A stretch of 7,136 nt of DNA from an uncultured Pyrinomonas sp. (GCA_937135995.1 CAKZOF010000572.1:1-7136), one strand, 5' to 3'. Positions 1 to 5,961 are shown, counted from the stretch's first letter. Notes: a model not told the origin generated them from the sequence alone. Numbers and translations: made by a program.

Positions 1-364
1 GCGCAAGATGGCCTGCTCGACGCTCGAAGAGTTCGGTTACGTCGTGCTCGAAGCCGCCGACCCGCGCCAAGCGTTGCGCCTCTGCCGCGAGTACCGCGGC
101 GCCATCGACTTGATGGTGACCGATGTCGTCATGCCACAAATGAACGGGCGCGAACTCGCCGAGCAGGCGCACAAGCTGCGCCCGCGCATGCGTGTCCTTT
201 ACGCTTCGGGATACATGGACGACGAAACTTTGCGCCGTCATCTGCTCGAAGAGGGCGTGCCCTTTCTCGAAAAGCCTTTCACCCCCGAGACGCTGGCCCG
301 CAAGGTGCGCGAGACGTTGGACGAATCACCGCCCCTTGAACGATCTACGCGAGACGTTGGATGA
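1..364 (+). CDS. C-terminal receiver (REC) domain of a response regulator or hybrid histidine kinase, 5' truncated
   Basis: The open frame enters from the left edge (first full codon at base 2), so the ATG at 8 is probably not the true start. The visible part is most of a phosphoacceptor receiver domain. Counting from that Met, the acceptor aspartate is D39 in VTDVVMPQMNG, the switch serine is S67 in VLYASGY, and the conserved lysine is K89 in FLEKPF. The first beta strand and the acidic pair that bind Mg2+ lie outside the window. The YASGY and EKPFTPETLARKVRETLD forms are typical of receivers fused to the C-terminus of hybrid sensor kinases, so a kinase upstream is likely but not seen. A stand-alone regulator is possible. 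The last dozen residues lie inside a 40-bp tandem duplication that shifts the frame and determines where the protein stops. Confidence 0.88.
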   Translation, partial: RKMACSTLEEFGYVVLEAADPRQALRLCREYRGAIDLMVTDVVMPQMNGRELAEQAHKLRPRMRVLYASGYMDDETLRRHLLEEGVPFLEKPFTPETLARKVRETLDESPPLERSTRDVG

Positions 365-388
365 ATCGCCTCTCCCTGAACGATCTAA
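309..388 (+). repeat. Two-copy 40-bp tandem repeat spanning the receiver gene stop codon
   Basis: Copy 1 is 309-348 and copy 2 is 349-388. They match at 34 of 40 positions by my count, and both contain GCGAGACGTTGGA and TGAACGATCTA. Forty is not a multiple of three. Copy 1 is read in the receiver frame as RETLDESPPLERS. Copy 2 gives the near-identical RETLDESPLPERS, but one frame over, while the receiver frame runs into the TAG at 362-364. A partial third echo (GCGACGAATCGC) starts at 389. This is a local duplication, not a mobile element. Confidence 0.85.
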
Positions 389-625
389 GCGACGAATCGC
401 GATGGAGTCGGCTTTGCGCTTCGCCAATGCGGCGTGCAGGCATCCGAACAACCGCCGGGCGTCGATCCCAACTTTGCTGAAGATTTCTTTCGGCGCGACC
501 CGTTTGGCGACATTACGCCGCGGCGGTGCAATGGCCTTGTCCGTCGAAGATGGCTTTCGGTGCGACCTATCTGGTAACATCTTGGAGCGGAAACCGTAGT
601 TCAACCTCCGGTGATGGAGCTGATG

Positions 626-1042
626 ATGGACCATCCCTTCCACTTGGCCTTTCCCGTACATGATCTCGAAGCAGCGCGCGCCTTCTATGGCGGCGTGCTT
701 GGTTGCAGCGAAGGACGAAGCAGCGCCACGTGGGTGGACTTCAATCTCTATGGGCATCAGATCGTGGCACATCTCAGCCCCGACAGAACCGGCATCACCA
801 ACACAAATCCGGTCGATGGTCACGACGTGCCCGTGCCCCATTTCGGCGTGATCCTGACGATGGAAGAGTGGCACGAACTGGCCGAACGCTTGCGCCACGC
901 CGGGGTGAAGTTCATCATCGAACCTTACATCCGTTTTCGCGGCCAGCCGGGCGAGCAAGCGACCATGTTTCTGCTCGATCCGAGCGGCAACGCGCTCGAG
1001 TTCAAAGCGTTTGCCGACCGATCGCAGATATTCGCCAAATAA
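626..1042 (+). CDS. VOC family (glyoxalase/dioxygenase-fold) metalloenzyme
   Basis: This 138-residue protein belongs to the vicinal oxygen chelate superfamily, whose members are small cytoplasmic enzymes with paired beta-alpha-beta-beta-beta modules around a metal ion. The N-terminal module opens with [24 protein letters not shown]. The C-terminal module ends with the family signature [16 protein letters not shown]6, H72 (in VPHFGVIL) and E125 (in NALEFK) sit where the metal ligands of this fold usually lie. The [15 protein letters not shown] segment matches a widespread VOC subgroup whose substrate is unknown, so I do not name a reaction. I chose ATG 626 because GGAG at 616-619 lies 6 bases upstream. 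GTG 611 or the ATGs at 614 and 623 would add only a few residues and lack a well-placed ribosome site. The sigma factor gene begins 29 bases after the stop, so co-transcription is possible. Confidence 0.88.
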   Translation: MDHPFHLAFPVHDLEAARAFYGGVLGCSEGRSSATWVDFNLYGHQIVAHLSPDRTGITNTNPVDGHDVPVPHFGVILTMEEWHELAERLRHAGVKFIIEPYIRFRGQPGEQATMFLLDPSGNALEFKAFADRSQIFAK

Positions 1043-1071
1043 GGGCGCAGCACGCGACCCTGATTTCGCCG

Positions 1072-1665
1072 ATGAAAGGCTCGGTGGTGAAAGAGGTTCA
1101 CGAACAACCGACCGATCTGGAGCTTGCGCGACGCGCGGCGGCAGGCGATGCGGCAGCCTTCGAGGAGATCTACCGCCGCCATTTTCGCCGCGTCTATGCC
1201 CTCTGTCTGCGCATGCTCGGCAACCCGGCCGAAGCCGAAGACCTGACGCAAGAGGTCTTTCTGAACCTCTACAACAAGATCGGCACTTTCCGCGGCGAGT
1301 CTGCCTTTTCGACGTGGCTCCACCGCCTGACCGTCAACCAAGTGCTCATGCATCTACGACGCAAAAGCACGCGCAGCGAACAGACCACTGAAGAAGGTGA
1401 AACGCCCGTTCAAATCGTTCAGGGCACGGAAGACCCAAGCCGCATGCCGATCATCGACCGGATCGCGCTCGAAAAGGCCATCGCTCAACTTCCGCCCGGT
1501 TATCGCACGGTCTTCGTCCTTCACGACATCGAAGGGTACGATCATGACGAGATCGCGCGCATGATGGGCACGAGCTCGGGCACCTCGAAATCTCAACTGC
1601 ACAAAGCGCGCTTGAAACTGCGCAACCTGATTCGCCAACAAGCCCAAGAAGCGACACATAATTGA
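1072..1665 (+). CDS. ECF-type RNA polymerase sigma factor (sigma-70 family, RpoE-like)
   Basis: This 197-residue protein has the two-domain ECF layout. Region 2 (about residues 28-98) includes [11 protein letters not shown], used for core binding and -10 recognition, and [13 protein letters not shown] charged linker (about 99-125) follows. Region 4 (about 133-188) contains the [23 protein letters not shown] helix-turn-helix for -35 binding, ending in [14 protein letters not shown]. Such factors direct RNA polymerase to a small regulon and are held inactive by a partner anti-sigma. That partner is very likely the zinc-finger gene 25 bases downstream. The frame is open back to 703, but that part overlaps the VOC gene and is not sigma-like, so I take ATG 1072. 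It has no good Shine-Dalgarno sequence; GTG 1087, 7 bases after AAAGG, is an alternative and would lose five residues. The inducing signal cannot be read from the sequence. Confidence 0.93.
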   Translation: MKGSVVKEVHEQPTDLELARRAAAGDAAAFEEIYRRHFRRVYALCLRMLGNPAEAEDLTQEVFLNLYNKIGTFRGESAFSTWLHRLTVNQVLMHLRRKSTRSEQTTEEGETPVQIVQGTEDPSRMPIIDRIALEKAIAQLPPGYRTVFVLHDIEGYDHDEIARMMGTSSGTSKSQLHKARLKLRNLIRQQAQEATHN

Positions 1666-1690
1666 CCGTGATCACAGGGAGGAAGCGACC

Positions 1691-1933
1691 ATGGATTGCG
1701 CGAAGAGTCTGGAACTGCTTAGCGAATATCACGCCGGCACGCTCGAAGAGGTCGAGATGCTCGAAATCCGCGCGCACCTGCAAGCTTGTTCGCCGTGCGC
1801 CGACGTGTTTCACGACATGGTGCTCATCGTCCAGACGGCACAATCGCTCTGCGACGCCGTGGATACCATCGCTTTTCCGGACGAAGATGCGCTGTGGCGC
1901 CGCTTGTGCGCGGCGCGTGGTTCGTTGCACTGA
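1691..1933 (+). CDS. Soluble zinc-finger (ZAS/zf-HC2) anti-sigma factor
   Basis: This 80-residue protein starts with the anti-sigma zinc-finger pattern. H29, C33 and C36 form the H-x3-C-x2-C motif (HLQACSPC) and C3 is a likely fourth ligand, as in zf-HC2/ZAS proteins. The family binds region 2/4 surfaces of its cognate ECF sigma factor and blocks core RNA polymerase binding. Here the cognate factor is the gene directly upstream. A strong GGGAGG (1677-1682) precedes ATG 1691. I see no hydrophobic segment long enough to span a membrane, so the protein should be cytoplasmic. It could sense redox or another internal signal through its cysteines, as some ZAS proteins do, but that is inference. Two more cysteines (C54, C73) lie outside the motif. 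The 166 bases to the next gene show no clear TM-coding continuation in any frame. Confidence 0.88.
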   Translation: MDCAKSLELLSEYHAGTLEEVEMLEIRAHLQACSPCADVFHDMVLIVQTAQSLCDAVDTIAFPDEDALWRRLCAARGSLH

Positions 1934-2099
1934 GGCGCGACGGACCCGCTCGATCTGCTGGTTCGGGTGCCGCCCGGGGCATCACGCTTTCGCTGGCGCG
2001 GCGGAGCAACCAACATGCCGGGCCTCCTCATCAACGTTGAAGCGATCAGCAAGCTCTCCCGAGCCGCGCTGCGGCCCAACATAACCCAAGGAGATTCCG

Positions 2100-2861
2100 A
2101 TGAACGTGAACCGACTCTTGAAAAGCACGCTGCCCGTCTTGATTGGCATCGCGCTGGCGACGACCACGGTTCTAGCCGATACCATTCGGTTGAAAGACGG
2201 CACGGTGATTCGCGGCCAAGTCATTGGCTTTCGCGATCAGCAGTTCGTCGTCCTCGTCGGCACCGGAGCGCGCGGACGCATGAGCCGCATGATGCTCTAC
2301 ATGGAGGACGTCGATTCGATCGAGTTCGACGCAGCATCCAACGCCGATGCCGCGAGCAACTCAACCGCCGCGCCGCCAACCGCACCACCCGCGCAACCAG
2401 CGCGAACAGCGAGCGCCACGCCGCAACCCACGGCTGCCTCTTCGACGCCGACGCGCACCGGCGCTGCGGCGAACAACTGGATCCGCCTCAACGTCAAGGT
2501 CGCGGCGGACAATCGCGCCAACGGGTGGACCAACAGCGGGCTCGTCGTGCGTCGCGGCCAACTGCTGCGCATCACGGCGACGGGACAGGTTTCGCTCGGC
2601 AACAACGTCTTTTCAACCCCGGCGGGTATCGCCACGCTGCCCGATCGCGACAAATTGCTGCGCGATGAGCCGACGGGCGCATTGATCGCCGTGATCGGCG
2701 ATGACAACGACGATTTCATCTTCATCGGCAGACAGCGGGAGTTTCGCGCGCAACGCGACGGCGTGCTCTTTCTCGGCGTCAACGAAGGGAACCTGAACGA
2801 CAACTCAGGGTTCTTCGATGTCGTCGTCGAGGCGGAAGTCCCGCCGACAGCCGCGCGTTAG
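2100..2861 (+). CDS. Secreted protein with Sm-like N-terminal domain and PA-IL-like lectin domain
   Basis: This 253-residue protein has a signal peptide: a basic start (MNVNRLLKS), a hydrophobic core, and likely cleavage after VLA at residue 26. Residues 27-77 (DTIRLKDGTVIRGQVIGF... through MEDVDSIEF) resemble a small Sm-like beta barrel, as found at the N-terminus of other exported proteins. Residues 78-125 are a low-complexity Ala/Thr/Pro/Ser linker. Residues 126-246 look like the PA-IL (LecA) galactose-lectin fold: WTNSGLVVRRGQLLRITATGQV, PTGALIAVIGDD, and the closing LFLGVNEG...DNSGFFDVVVE, where the Asp/Asn residues would form the calcium and sugar site. The protein is probably periplasmic or outside the cell. 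Sugar binding is inferred from the fold only. AAGGAG at 2088-2093 lies 6 bases before the ATG. It follows the sigma/anti-sigma pair and could be a target of that sigma factor, but I see no matching promoter. Confidence 0.82.
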   Translation: MNVNRLLKSTLPVLIGIALATTTVLADTIRLKDGTVIRGQVIGFRDQQFVVLVGTGARGRMSRMMLYMEDVDSIEFDAASNADAASNSTAAPPTAPPAQPARTASATPQPTAASSTPTRTGAAANNWIRLNVKVAADNRANGWTNSGLVVRRGQLLRITATGQVSLGNNVFSTPAGIATLPDRDKLLRDEPTGALIAVIGDDNDDFIFIGRQREFRAQRDGVLFLGVNEGNLNDNSGFFDVVVEAEVPPTAAR

Positions 2862-2905
2862 TTTCCGCCCGGCGCACCACGGTCGAAGAACTCCATTGAC
2901 TGGCC

Positions 2906-2929
2906 GGGCGCGGAGTGGCTTTCGCGCCC
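2906..2929 (+). terminator. GC-rich hairpin downstream of the lectin-domain gene
   Basis: GGGCGCG (2906-2912) pairs perfectly with CGCGCCC (2923-2929) across a 10-base loop, 45 bases after the stop codon of the secreted lectin-domain gene. No T run follows, so it is at best a weak or factor-assisted terminator, or an mRNA-protecting 3' hairpin. Confidence 0.3.
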
Positions 2930-3220
2930 CTGCTCGGTCGAACGGAAGAGCGACCAGCGTTCTCTTTCGAACAGGCGAGACGGGTTCGCCTCGCATGGGC
3001 ACCGTCTCGCGGCGACCTGTCTGCCAAAAGAACGTCACACTTGAAAAGCAACGGCATTCAGCGATTCGATCGAGTTTTGCCGCCGAATCCCGGAAGCGAG
3101 CCGCCCATGCGTGCTCAATCGAACGGCGATCGGACAGCGCGCCCCTCTCTTTCACGCCAAGACACCTCGGAGCGGTTCTCGGCGCATCATAATTTTCAGT
3201 TCCGGAGCGGTCGAAAGAGA

Positions 3221-3250
3221 TTGACCCGCCGTGCGGGCGAGGCTTAACAT
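3221..3250 (+). promoter_or_regulatory. Candidate sigma-70 promoter of the VWFA-type gene
   Basis: TTGACC at 3221-3226 matches the -35 consensus at 5 of 6 positions. TAACAT at 3245-3250 matches the -10 consensus at 4 of 6, with an 18-base spacer. Transcription would begin near 3257, giving a leader of about 42 bases that includes GGAG (3286-3289), 9 bases before ATG 3299. The match is from consensus only. Confidence 0.45.
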
Positions 3251-3298
3251 GCTTGCAAGGCCGGAACGGATCTCGTTCTTTTCCTGGAGCAACGCGCC

Positions 3299-4501
3299 AT
3301 GAACATCTCCCGCTACCTGATCGCCAGCGTCGCCGTCTTCGCGCTGCTTTTCGGCTCACTTCCGCCGGACGCTTCGGCACAAGCGCGCCGAGTGCCGCCA
3401 GCGCCGACGCAGAAGAGGAACAAGCGTTCCGACGGAGTAAAACCGCAGACCGGCGAGCCACAAGAAGCGCCGCCGCAAGACGTCGTCAATAAACCGGACG
3501 AAGCCGAGACGATCAAAGTCGAAGCCTCTTTGGTCAACGTCGACGCGGTCGTCTATCACAAGAAGTCGCGCAAGATCATCACCGGCTTGAAAAAGGAGAA
3601 CTTCGCCGTTTTCGAAGATGGCGTGCAGCGCGAGATCAGCAATTTCGCTACGCCGGAAGCACCAATCACCGTCGTCATGGTGCTCGAATACAGCAAGCTG
3701 ACCGATGCGCTCGGCGGCAATTGGTTCGAACCGGGACGCTACGAGGTCTTGCGCCCGATGGCGATGTTCCTTTCGCAATTCGTCCGCCCAGAAGATTACG
3801 TTTCGGTGATCGCGTACGACATGCGCCCGACGCCGCTGACCGATTTCACCAATGATCCGGGACGCATACGACAGGTGATCGATCTGCTGCTGCGCAACTT
3901 CCCGGCATCGCGCGAAGCCAATCTTTTCGATGCGCTCAAGTTCACGCTAATCGGCGGCAAAGGCGATGCCGTGGTGCTCGAAAACAGCAAGCAAGCGACG
4001 ATGGAATACGCCGGTCTCGCCTCTTTGCAAGGACGACGTAGCGCCGTCATTTTAGTCAGTTCTGGCATCGACACGTTCAGCAAGATCAACTACGACGAGG
4101 TGCGCCGCATCATCCAAAACGCCGGTGTGCCGATCTATGTCATCGGCACTGGCAACCTCTTCTTCAAGAAGTACGGCGACGCTCTGGAGCCGACCGACTA
4201 CATCACAGGTTTTCCCGGAAGACTGACCTTTCTGCAAGCGCAAAACGCGCTCAACACCTTCGCTAAAGAGTCGGGCGGAGCCTACTTTCCCGTGACGTTC
4301 GAAGGCGAGCTGCCGAGCGTTCTTCAGTCGATCGATGCGTTGCTGCGGAACCAATACAGCATCGGGTTCAAACCAAGCGATAAACGCGATGGCAAGCAAC
4401 ACAAGATCGTCGTCAAGGTCGATGTCGATGGCGACGGCAAATTCGACGACAAGGATTACGTCGTGCAGCATCGCCCTTACTACATCGCGCCCAAAGGTTA
4501 A
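3299..4501 (+). CDS. Secreted VWFA-domain protein, acidobacterial family type
   Basis: This 400-residue protein has a signal peptide (hydrophobic residues 7-20, likely cleavage after ASA at 27) and a disordered Pro/Lys/Glu-rich stretch (28-70). A beta-rich entry region follows, IKVEASLVNVDAVVYHKK...ENFAVFEDGVQREISNF (72-117), then a von Willebrand factor A domain (about 122-355). This order is that of the acidobacterial VWFA family, whose members are exported proteins of unknown function, thought to bind other proteins or surfaces. The metal-site (MIDAS) motif is altered: the expected DxSxS reads E130-Y-S132-K-L134. GRRSAVILVSSGIDTF (246-260) supplies the later acidic residue, D258. Near the C-terminus, residues 375-386 form a 12-residue calcium loop with Asp at positions 1, 3, 5, 9 and 12 (DVDGDGKFDDKD). 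GGAG 9 bases upstream supports ATG 3299. Confidence 0.9.
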   Translation: MNISRYLIASVAVFALLFGSLPPDASAQARRVPPAPTQKRNKRSDGVKPQTGEPQEAPPQDVVNKPDEAETIKVEASLVNVDAVVYHKKSRKIITGLKKENFAVFEDGVQREISNFATPEAPITVVMVLEYSKLTDALGGNWFEPGRYEVLRPMAMFLSQFVRPEDYVSVIAYDMRPTPLTDFTNDPGRIRQVIDLLLRNFPASREANLFDALKFTLIGGKGDAVVLENSKQATMEYAGLASLQGRRSAVILVSSGIDTFSKINYDEVRRIIQNAGVPIYVIGTGNLFFKKYGDALEPTDYITGFPGRLTFLQAQNALNTFAKESGGAYFPVTFEGELPSVLQSIDALLRNQYSIGFKPSDKRDGKQHKIVVKVDVDGDGKFDDKDYVVQHRPYYIAPKG

Positions 4502-4528
4502 GTGAACGCGGTGCGCTGGCGACTCGCT

Positions 4529-4572
4529 GAAGATCAAACGCGGAAGGGAGTTCCCTTCCGCGTTTGATCTTC
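4529..4572. terminator. Perfect 21-bp inverted repeat between convergent genes
   Basis: The left arm 4529-4549 and right arm 4552-4572 are exact reverse complements, separated by only GT. The core is CGCGGAAGGGA/TCCCTTCCGCG. It begins 28 bases after the VWFA stop, and the gene on the other strand ends at 4684, so a symmetric hairpin would suit a bidirectional stop. Neither side has a T run next to the stem, so canonical intrinsic termination at this stem alone is doubtful. A copy of the core arm, CGCGGAAG at 4572-4579, could pair with 4555-4562 instead. A dispersed palindromic element is an alternative reading. Confidence 0.6.
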
Positions 4573-4587
4573 GCGGAAGAAACGGAC

Positions 4588-4605
4588 GCTGGCGTCCAGC
4601 TTTTT
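4588..4605 (+). terminator. Short hairpin followed by T5, likely VWFA-gene terminator
   Basis: GCTGG (4588-4592) pairs with CCAGC (4596-4600) around CGT, and TTTTT (4601-4605) follows at once, as in an intrinsic terminator on the + strand. An overlapping option pairs GGACG with CGTCC (4584-4588/4593-4597). The stem is short, so termination probably depends partly on the large inverted repeat just upstream. Confidence 0.45.
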
Positions 4606-4683
4606 CGGCAAAAGGAGGTGAACTAAGTTCGAGGTTGCAACCGACAGCGACGAGTCTCCCTGCAAGCCGGGGGCTGCGACGGC

Positions 4684-5466
4684 TCACGGTTCGTGTCGGA
4701 GCGCGAGGCGAGTGATCTCGCGGGCGCGCCCCGTGGTTTCGTCGATGTCGAGCGCGATGCCGCAGATCCGAACGTCGCCTTTGGCGTTCTCCATGCGCCG
4801 GTGTGTAACGGTGAGAAAGCGCGCGATCACATCGTCTCGATCCATGCCGATCACGCCCGCGTGGCTTCCGGTCATGCCGATGTCCGTGATGTAGGCTGTC
4901 CCGCGCGGCAAGATTCGCTCGTCCGCCGTCTGCACGTGCGTGTGCGTGCCGAACACCGCTGACACGCGCCCGTCCAGATACCAACCGAGCGCGCATTTCT
5001 CCGACGTTGCTTCGGCGTGAAAATCGACGAGCCGCACTTTGATGTCTTGGTCCAGTTCGCGCAAGATCGCGTCGGCGGCGCGAAAGGGATCGTCCGCCGG
5101 TCCCATGAAGACGCGCCCGATCAGATTGATTACGGCGACCGGCGTGTCACCGATCTCGCCGGTCCAGAGGCCGCGTCCCGGCGTGCCCGGCGGGTAGTTC
5201 GCCGGACGAAGCAGACGAGGCTGCTGCGCGATGTAATCGATGGCTTCGCGCTTGTCGAAGATATGATTGCCCGAAGTCATCACATCGACGCCAGCGGCGA
5301 GCAACTCTTCGACGAGCGGCGGCGTGACCGAATAGCCGCCAGCGAGGTTCTCGACGTTGGCAACGATCAAGTCGGCCTTGTACTGCTCGCGCAGATCCTG
5401 CACGCGATCGCGCACGGCGGTTCTTCCGGGCCGCCCAACGATGTCGCCGATCACCAAAATCTTCAT
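4684..5466 (-). CDS. ymdB: YmdB-type metallophosphoesterase (TIGR00282 family)
   Basis: This 260-residue protein is full length for the family named after Bacillus subtilis YmdB, and unrelated to the E. coli macrodomain protein of that name. It is a cytoplasmic dinuclear-metal phosphodiesterase, linked in studied members to cyclic nucleotide hydrolysis and RNA or biofilm control. The metal-binding residues are visible in order: D8 in [15 protein letters not shown]39 and N40 in [11 protein letters not shown]67 and H68 in TSGNHIFD, H150 in [11 protein letters not shown], and H175 and H177 in [12 protein letters not shown]. The conserved [18 protein letters not shown] follows. The frame is open upstream to 5745, but that part overlaps the 6S RNA and is not conserved-looking, so I start at MKIL (5466). 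AAGAGG lies about 10 bases upstream, and AGGG nearer. It follows 6S RNA on the same strand and could be expressed by read-through. Confidence 0.94.
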   Translation of the reverse strand: MKILVIGDIVGRPGRTAVRDRVQDLREQYKADLIVANVENLAGGYSVTPPLVEELLAAGVDVMTSGNHIFDKREAIDYIAQQPRLLRPANYPPGTPGRGLWTGEIGDTPVAVINLIGRVFMGPADDPFRAADAILRELDQDIKVRLVDFHAEATSEKCALGWYLDGRVSAVFGTHTHVQTADERILPRGTAYITDIGMTGSHAGVIGMDRDDVIARFLTVTHRRMENAKGDVRICGIALDIDETTGRAREITRLALRHEP

Positions 5467-5474
5467 AGCCCTAT

Positions 5475-5570
5475 CGCCTCTTAAAAAAGGAAGCGCGCTC
5501 CGACGAACCTCTTTCGACGGAACGCGCTCTTTTGCTGAACCTCTTAGGAGAGTCTGCCGAACGCGCTCTG
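5475..5570 (-). repeat. Three degenerate ~31-bp units upstream of the phosphoesterase gene
   Basis: Read on the - strand, the pattern GAGCGCG-(T/C)TTC followed by AAGAGG(TTC) occurs three times. The CCTCTT element (+ strand) starts at 5477, 5508 and 5540, and CGCGCTC starts at 5494, 5523 and 5562. Spacing within units varies from 29 to 39 bases, so the array is decayed. The AAGAGG of the last unit falls in the ribosome-site region of the phosphoesterase gene. No reading frame through it looks coding. Confidence 0.55.
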
Positions 5571-5613
5571 AAAATCTCGGGCGCCTTGCGCGCAGGCGAC
5601 AGCACCTCGTGAT

Positions 5614-5820
5614 CGAAGGGAGCCATCCGCAAAAGCCGTCCCGAAGCCGTGATTTGAACCTGCAACAGACAGGTGGGTGACCTTTAGCACAGCCGCTGCC
5701 TCTGGCGCTTCCTTGACACTGAAGGAACGCACTGGCCAGCGGCATCGGTCTCCCTTTTCAACGGCGTTGGCTCAATCATTGGAATCGGTGACGCGCCCCG
5801 CAGAAGAAGCGCTCCCTTCG
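5614..5820 (-). ncRNA. ssrS: 6S RNA (ssrS), 207 nt
   Basis: 6S RNA binds housekeeping-sigma RNA polymerase by imitating an open promoter and lowers transcription in stationary phase. Numbering the transcript from 5820, bases 1-10 (CGAAGGGAGC) pair perfectly with 198-207. CGTC 28-31 plus CCGA 33-36 pair with 177-184 with one bulged base. GGG 67-69 plus GACC 71-74 pair with 139-146 around an A-A mismatch. GCCGCTG 78-84 pairs with 123-129, and TTCCTT 94-99 with 107-112. Between the 28-36 and 67-74 stems lies a large, largely unpaired central bubble. This is the 6S shape. The 3' side, GGTTCAAATCACGGCTTCGG, resembles the corresponding part of other 6S RNAs. The position after zapA is where ssrS lies in many bacteria, and a promoter ends 8 bases before the first base. 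After the 3' end, arms 5594-5598/5582-5586 form a small hairpin with TTTT seven bases beyond, a weak terminator candidate. Confidence 0.88.
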
Positions 5821-5828
5821 CACTCGAA

Positions 5829-5856
5829 ATAGTAGCACAAGCGCCGATCACCTCAA
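5829..5856 (-). promoter_or_regulatory. Promoter of 6S RNA
   Basis: On the - strand, TTGAGG (5856-5851) and TACTAT (5834-5829) are separated by 16 bases and each matches the sigma-70 consensus at 4 of 6 positions. Eight bases separate the -10 from 5820, the first base of the 6S closing stem, which is a normal distance to a start site. The -35 lies inside TGAGGTGATC, a word that recurs at the zapA stop codon. Confidence 0.6.
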
Positions 5857-5930
5857 AGCAAGCGCTGGGCAGGAGCGTTCGCCTCGTGGGGCGGGTCGGC
5901 GACGAGCCGTGCGCGAATGAGACGTTGCTG

Positions 5931-5959
5931 CCGCCGTAGCGGTGGGGTGTCGCTGGCGG
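5931..5959 (-). terminator. Hairpin just after zapA
   Basis: CCGCC (5931-5935) and AGCG (5938-5941) pair with CGCT (5951-5954) and GGCGG (5955-5959), giving 9 base pairs with a 2-base bulge and a 9-base loop. It begins 9 bases after the zapA stop on the - strand. No T run follows, so it could be a weak terminator or 3'-end protecting structure separating the zap genes from 6S RNA. Confidence 0.35.
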
Positions 5960-5961
5960 GA

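Larger units (their letters stand above)
2862..3298. other. 437-base non-coding stretch with hairpins and a promoter
   Basis: No reading frame here looks like a protein: the frames at 2818-3192 and 2915-3247 are arginine/serine-rich and resemble no family. The first third holds three successive stem-loops, with arms 2906-2912/2923-2929, 2936-2940/2951-2955 and 2975-2983/3002-3010, none followed by a T run. The middle part shows nothing I recognise. The end carries the candidate promoter and ribosome site of the VWFA gene. The stretch may act as the 3' end of the lectin-domain gene plus the control region of the next gene. Confidence 0.6.

Noticed and set aside
192..599. 135-residue + strand frame overlapping the receiver gene end
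   Set aside because: Its first half is an out-of-frame reading of the receiver domain, and its second half resembles no protein. It is of interest only for the duplication scenario.
326..958. 210-residue open frame on the - strand
   Set aside because: It is antisense to the well-supported VOC gene and has no recognisable domain or ribosome site.
703..1071. N-terminal extension of the sigma factor frame
   Set aside because: It overlaps the VOC gene, is Arg/His-rich and resembles nothing. The sigma homology begins after ATG 1072.
2312..3076. 15-bp exact repeat CGATTCGATCGAGTT at 2312-2326 and 3062-3076
   Set aside because: Only two copies, built from TCGATCGA-type words common in this sequence, with no extended similarity. 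The first copy lies inside a coding region.
4635..4714. Possible short + strand ORF from TTG 4635 after the strong Shine-Dalgarno
   Set aside because: The spacing from the ribosome site is about 16 bases, too long. Most of it is antisense to the end of the phosphoesterase gene, and the peptide resembles nothing.
4052..4996. 314-residue open frame on the - strand
   Set aside because: It is antisense to the VWFA gene and overlaps the phosphoesterase in another frame. It is Arg/His-rich with no family signature.
5641..5720. tRNA-Ser-like words on the - strand (GGTTCAAATC box and GTGCTAAAGG)
   Set aside because: The T stem, anticodon stem and acceptor stem do not pair, while the same bases pair well in the 6S RNA fold. 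The box is part of 6S RNA.
5467..5745. 93-residue N-terminal extension of the phosphoesterase
   Set aside because: The family starts at MKILVIGD. The extension is read through the 6S RNA and the degenerate repeat.
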